A stretch of DNA of 6,677 bases, taken from NCBI GenBank assembly GCA_964373495.1, contig CAYJUW010000042.1:1-6677 (forward strand). Direction: 5' to 3'. This document shows positions 5,098 to 6,677 of this stretch, one piece after another. The stretch's first letter is position 1. Every line of letters starts with the position of its first letter. Position numbers and translations under genes: made by a program. The notes under the pieces were generated by a model that made no database searches, was not told the DNA's origin, and was given only the letters and a program-made list of their open reading frames with translations. This DNA comes from JACQMJ01 sp964373495. GTDB taxonomy: Bacteria > Patescibacteriota > Minisyncoccia > Sungbacterales > SURF-37.

Positions 5098-5153
5098 GCG
5101 CCCATAGCTCAACGGATAGAGCGCAGCCCTCCGAAGGCTGTGATGGCAGTTCG
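5098..5153 (+). pseudogene. truncated tRNA-Arg(CCG), 3' part missing
   Basis: This copy has the acceptor 5' strand GCGCCCA (5098-5104), D stem GCTC/GAGC with an AACGGATA loop, a perfect anticodon stem CAGCC/GGCTG (5124-5128, 5136-5140) and the loop CTCCGAA, anticodon CCG (5131-5133). After the variable loop the T arm starts (GGCAGTTCG) and then breaks inside the T loop at about 5153, running into CCCCGCAC. No matching T-stem or acceptor 3' strand (TGGGCGC) follows. It cannot fold as a complete tRNA and is most likely a pseudogene of a second tRNA-Arg(CCG). Confidence 0.75.
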
Positions 5154-5257
5154 CCCCGCACCTTTATATGTCCTCATAGCTCAGCGGATAGAGCGCTTCC
5201 CTCCGAAGGAAGAGGTCGGAGGTTCAAATCCTCCTGAGGACGAGAAAAGGTGCGGGG
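5154..5257. repeat. perfect 12-bp inverted repeat bracketing the intact tRNA
   Basis: CCCCGCACCTTT (5154-5165) is the exact reverse complement of 5246-5257. The interval contains the complete tRNA-Arg gene, with only 4 nt on the left and 3 nt on the right between repeat and tRNA. In a precursor RNA the arms could stack as an extension of the acceptor stem. As DNA the arrangement resembles a cassette with terminal inverted repeats. The 8-bp core recurs at 5081-5088 and, inverted, at 5284-5291. Confidence 0.85.
5170..5242 (+). tRNA. tRNA-Arg (anticodon CCG)
   Basis: A full cloverleaf can be drawn. The acceptor stem is GTCCTCA (5170-5176) with TGAGGAC (5235-5241), seven perfect pairs. The D stem is GCTC/GAGC with loop AGCGGATA. 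The anticodon stem is CTTCC (5196-5200) with GGAAG (5208-5212) around CTCCGAA, placing CCG at 5203-5205 to read CGG codons. The T stem is GGAGG/CCTCC with loop TTCAAAT, and the discriminator base is G5242. The D-loop A fits the arginine identity position A20. No CCA is encoded, so it must be added enzymatically. It is the only intact tRNA in the window. Confidence 0.96.
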
Positions 5258-5311
5258 TAAAAATCTGCCCGAGGGTAGAGAAAGTGCGGGGCAGATACCG
5301 CGCTTCCCTCC

Positions 5312-5341
5312 CTGCCTCGCCGAAGTGAAACGAAGGCGGGC
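5312..5341. repeat. 30-nt palindromic insert in the anticodon loop of the tRNA copy
   Basis: The insert contains CGCC (5318-5321 region) and GGCG (5335-5338) arms with GAAG/CGAAG flanks, a hairpin-forming unit of the CGCCGAAG...GAAGGCGGGC style. Its limits can shift by one base because a C occurs at both junctions. It separates anticodon bases 35 and 36 (or 34 and 35) of the tRNA-like copy, in the single-stranded loop. Confidence 0.6.
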
Positions 5342-5364
5342 GAAGGAAGAGGTCAGGGGTTCAA

Positions 5365-5387
5365 CTTGTCCTGAATTTATTGAAGGA
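5365..5387. repeat. 23-nt repeat insert in the T loop of the tRNA copy
   Basis: The insert TTGTCCTGAATTTATTGAAGGA lies between TTCAA and AT of the T loop. It has TCCT and AGGA ends, so it can form a short hairpin. It resembles a degenerate copy of the scattered CCTGAGTTTATCGAAGGA-type repeats seen in many bacterial genomes; that likeness is from memory, not a search. Confidence 0.55.
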
Positions 5388-5402
5388 ATCCTCTCAGGGG
5401 CG

Positions 5403-5526
5403 CTTCGACTCGCTTCGTTCGCTCAGCGTAAACGTCCTGCACTGAGCTTGCCGAAGTGCCACAGACTTTTGTATCGGAAGACCCGGGGGGCTAGATTTTA
5501 AGCCATCCGTCGAAAGCCGAGGAACT
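5403..5526. repeat. dispersed-repeat tract before the membrane-protein pair
   Basis: The stretch contains TTCGACTCGCTTCGTTCGCTCAG (5404-5426), with CGCT/AGCG ends at 5401-5404 and 5425-5428, then GCACTGAGCTTGCCGAAGTGC (5439-5459), whose five terminal bases pair (GCACT with AGTGC). Both are of the TGAGC...CGAAG short-repeat style. From 5460 to 5526 I see no gene; a weak GGCT/AGCC hairpin (5489-5504) is the only structure, and no convincing promoter for the next gene is visible. Confidence 0.55.
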
Positions 5527-5973
5527 ATGAGACGAGTCAGACTACTATTAGATCCGCTAGCCATCATCGCGGTTGTTATTGGGATTGTCAGAGGCGAGCT
5601 ACTAATCTTCGGGCTTGTTGGTGTTGCATTATTTATTCTTTCGTTTCTCTTCTATTCTGGAAGGAGGCAGAGGGTTCGATATTGGTTTCAAGGATACAGG
5701 ATGCATTTAAGAAACAATGGAAATGACAGAGTCGCAGCAGTTAAGTCAGTACAACGAGAGTTCTGTGCCGGGAAATATGCTGCAGAGCACATCTGTAGTG
5801 GTGATTATCGCGACATAGATACCTTAATTCGAGACATAATTCATAGAGAATTTAAGCTTGAAAGAATAATTCAATCCTCGCACGATCATCAGGCGAACCT
5901 ACTCGCATATAAGAGAGAAATTGAAAAAGTAGATCGTGAAATAGCTCAGATTAAGAAAGAGTTAGGAATATGA
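5527..5973 (+). CDS. hypothetical membrane protein with C-terminal coiled coil
   Basis: I do not recognise this 148-residue protein. Two hydrophobic helices (about residues 8-21 and 24-43) form an N-terminal hairpin. A basic stretch (GRRQRVRYWFQGYR, 45-58) suggests that the remainder faces the cytoplasm. Residues 60-118 are mixed charged sequence with cysteines at 80 and 90, and 119-147 form a likely coiled coil with hydrophobic residues L125, I132, V135, I139 and I142. A short GAGG lies only 4 nt before ATG 5527, so initiation may be weak. Codon use (AGA, CTA, TTA, ATA) and lower GC contrast sharply with the upstream genes. Its stop overlaps the next start by four bases (ATGA), so the two products are probably made together and may form a membrane complex. 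Confidence 0.78.
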   Translation: MRRVRLLLDPLAIIAVVIGIVRGELLIFGLVGVALFILSFLFYSGRRQRVRYWFQGYRMHLRNNGNDRVAAVKSVQREFCAGKYAAEHICSGDYRDIDTLIRDIIHREFKLERIIQSSHDHQANLLAYKREIEKVDREIAQIKKELGI

Positions 5974-6626
5974 ATTCGAAGTGGAACGCAACATTTCAAG
6001 AGAGCAAAAACCTACTGAAAATTTTTCTCAATCACTTTTGGCCGATTTTAGGAGTGCTTCTATTTGCCCTAATCCTGGAGATTGGCTACTTTTGGATTTC
6101 TCCACCAGGTAAAGGCATCAGCTTTTCGTTTAAAGACGCGTCGTATGCCTTCGAGGCTTCTTTAGCACGAGAGGGAAATGAAATTCTATACCCCGTTGAC
6201 GACCAAATTACACGGGTGTTACGAGAGGCGGTTGAGCAGAAAGAAATCAACGAGTTCATTGGGTGGCTAAGATCATCACCGGAGATCGCATATAATGTCG
6301 AGGCTGAAAACCATCTCACATTTGAGCAGTTCTCAGGAACCAGCGATGCACCAGTTCTTGTCACTTCAACGGAGTTTACACTGAAATGTACGCCTCCGGG
6401 TAACGCGGGGCCAATAGAGATTCTTCCCGGCCAACGCGAAAAAGTTTTATCAGCAATTCGCATTAGTGAAATTGCACAAGAGTGGCGAGGGATGTTCTGC
6501 GCCGTTTCTAATGTCGGCGATGTCATAGACTCGGATGAAATAGTTACAGTGCGCCTTGGCGGTAGCTTGGTTTTAGTCCCAAGTTATACTGACAAGAGTT
6601 GGTGGATTTTTTATATATTATCTTAG
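5970..6626 (+). CDS. hypothetical single-pass membrane protein
   Basis: I do not recognise this 218-residue protein. One strong transmembrane segment lies at about residues 23-43 (FWPILGVLLFALILEIGYFW), preceded by a lysine-containing N-terminus, so the roughly 170-residue C-terminal part is probably outside the membrane on the non-cytoplasmic side. That part starts with SFSFKDASYAFEASL, contains a helical, acidic stretch (80-103) and beta-rich segments near 126-141 and 190-204, and carries two cysteines (C140, C177) that could form a disulfide. It ends in the hydrophobic sequence WWIFYILS. ATG 5970 overlaps the stop of the preceding gene in an ATGA junction, implying translational coupling; AGGA is only 2 nt away. 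Composition is AT-rich like its partner. A paired sensor, transport accessory or defence role would be speculation. Confidence 0.8.
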   Translation: MNSKWNATFQESKNLLKIFLNHFWPILGVLLFALILEIGYFWISPPGKGISFSFKDASYAFEASLAREGNEILYPVDDQITRVLREAVEQKEINEFIGWLRSSPEIAYNVEAENHLTFEQFSGTSDAPVLVTSTEFTLKCTPPGNAGPIEILPGQREKVLSAIRISEIAQEWRGMFCAVSNVGDVIDSDEIVTVRLGGSLVLVPSYTDKSWWIFYILS

Positions 6627-6677
6627 GGGAATATCTATTTTCTGCCACCAAATCTCGTCAGGAGTAAGCATATCCGT
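6618..6677 (-). CDS. possible C-terminal end of a convergent gene (partial)
   Basis: Reading the minus strand from the window edge gives 19 open codons, TDMLTPDEIWWQKIDIPLR, then a TAA stop at 6618-6620. It converges on the preceding gene and overlaps its last 9 bases. The residue mix looks like a protein C-terminus, but an open frame of this length could arise by chance, so the call rests on weak evidence. No family can be assigned. Confidence 0.3.
   Translation of the reverse strand, partial: TDMLTPDEIWWQKIDIPLR

Larger units (their letters stand above)
5266..5402 (+). pseudogene. tRNA-Arg-like copy interrupted by inserted repeats
   Basis: Pieces of a tRNA-Arg(CCG) occur in order but split. 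CGCTTCCCTCC (5301-5311) matches the intact gene from the base before its anticodon stem through anticodon position 35. GAAGGAAGAGGTC (5342-5354) resumes at once with position 36 and the rest of the arm. AGGGGTTCAA (5355-5364) starts the T arm, and ATCCTCTCAGGGGCG (5388-5402) completes the T stem and acceptor 3' strand. The 30-nt and 23-nt pieces between them are repeat-like. The 5' part (5266-5300) is badly degraded, with GGGTAGAG (5273-5280) perhaps a D-arm remnant. It cannot be functional unless both inserts were removed from the RNA. Confidence 0.7.

Noticed and set aside
5098..5402. Split tRNA: truncated 5' copy joined in trans to the interrupted 3' copy
   Set aside because: The acceptor strands GCGCCCA and CAGGGGC do not pair across the stem, so the two parts do not make one tRNA.
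5301..5402. Genuine tRNA intron (group I or archaeal-type) in the anticodon loop
   Set aside because: The insert is only 30 nt, is repeat-like, lies inside the anticodon and is joined by a second T-loop insert; the 5' half is also degraded. Decay by repeat insertion is simpler, though RNA data could overturn this.
5140..5501. Open frames of 62-83 codons across the tRNA and repeat region
   Set aside because: They run through the tRNA and palindromic repeats, have no ribosome binding site and encode low-complexity, arginine- and proline-rich sequence typical of repeat translation.

Overview
The window looks like a bacterial chromosome segment, GC-rich over its first 5 kb or so. I lean toward a Patescibacteria/CPR-type genome, but only weakly. 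The reasons are short genes with poor Shine-Dalgarno signals, a tRNA gene without an encoded CCA end, a YkuK/DUF458 protein beside DoxX and DUF192 proteins, and intergenic DNA full of short palindromic and tandem repeats. No marker gene fixes the phylum.

Positions 1-1845 hold a tight plus-strand cluster: a four-helix DoxX membrane protein (76-501), a membrane-anchored DUF192 protein (515-1024), and a DEDDy-type 3'-5' exonuclease whose C-terminus reads as a WYL-like ligand-binding domain (1033-1845). Gaps are 13 and 8 nt, so this is probably one operon. After a short minisatellite (1847-1886) comes a YkuK-type RNase H-fold protein (1941-2432), followed by a clear intrinsic terminator (2464-2482).

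Positions 2486-3115 hold an insulated transcription unit: a perfect-consensus sigma-70 promoter (TTGACA, 17 bp, TATAAT) and a good ribosome binding site drive an unrecognised 87-residue protein (2567-2830). The 285 bp after it are non-coding and unusually structured: a 39-nt hairpin, a perfect 21-bp inverted repeat with a 66-bp interior, a 46-nt compound palindrome and an 8-bp hairpin just ahead of the next -10 box. A half-size ABC exporter with fused membrane and ATPase domains follows (3116-4903).

Positions 4904-5526 hold no credible protein gene. This stretch combines dispersed palindromic repeats with a tRNA-Arg(CCG) locus: two short 5'-end fragments, a truncated tRNA-Arg(CCG), one intact tRNA-Arg(CCG) (5170-5242) bracketed by a perfect 12-bp inverted repeat, and a further tRNA-Arg-like copy interrupted by repeat-like insertions inside its anticodon loop and T loop. 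This is the most unusual part of the window.

Positions 5527-6626 hold two translationally coupled, AT-richer membrane-protein genes of unknown function. Their composition and codon use differ from the upstream genes, consistent with acquired DNA beside a tRNA gene. A possible minus-strand gene end converges on them at the right edge.
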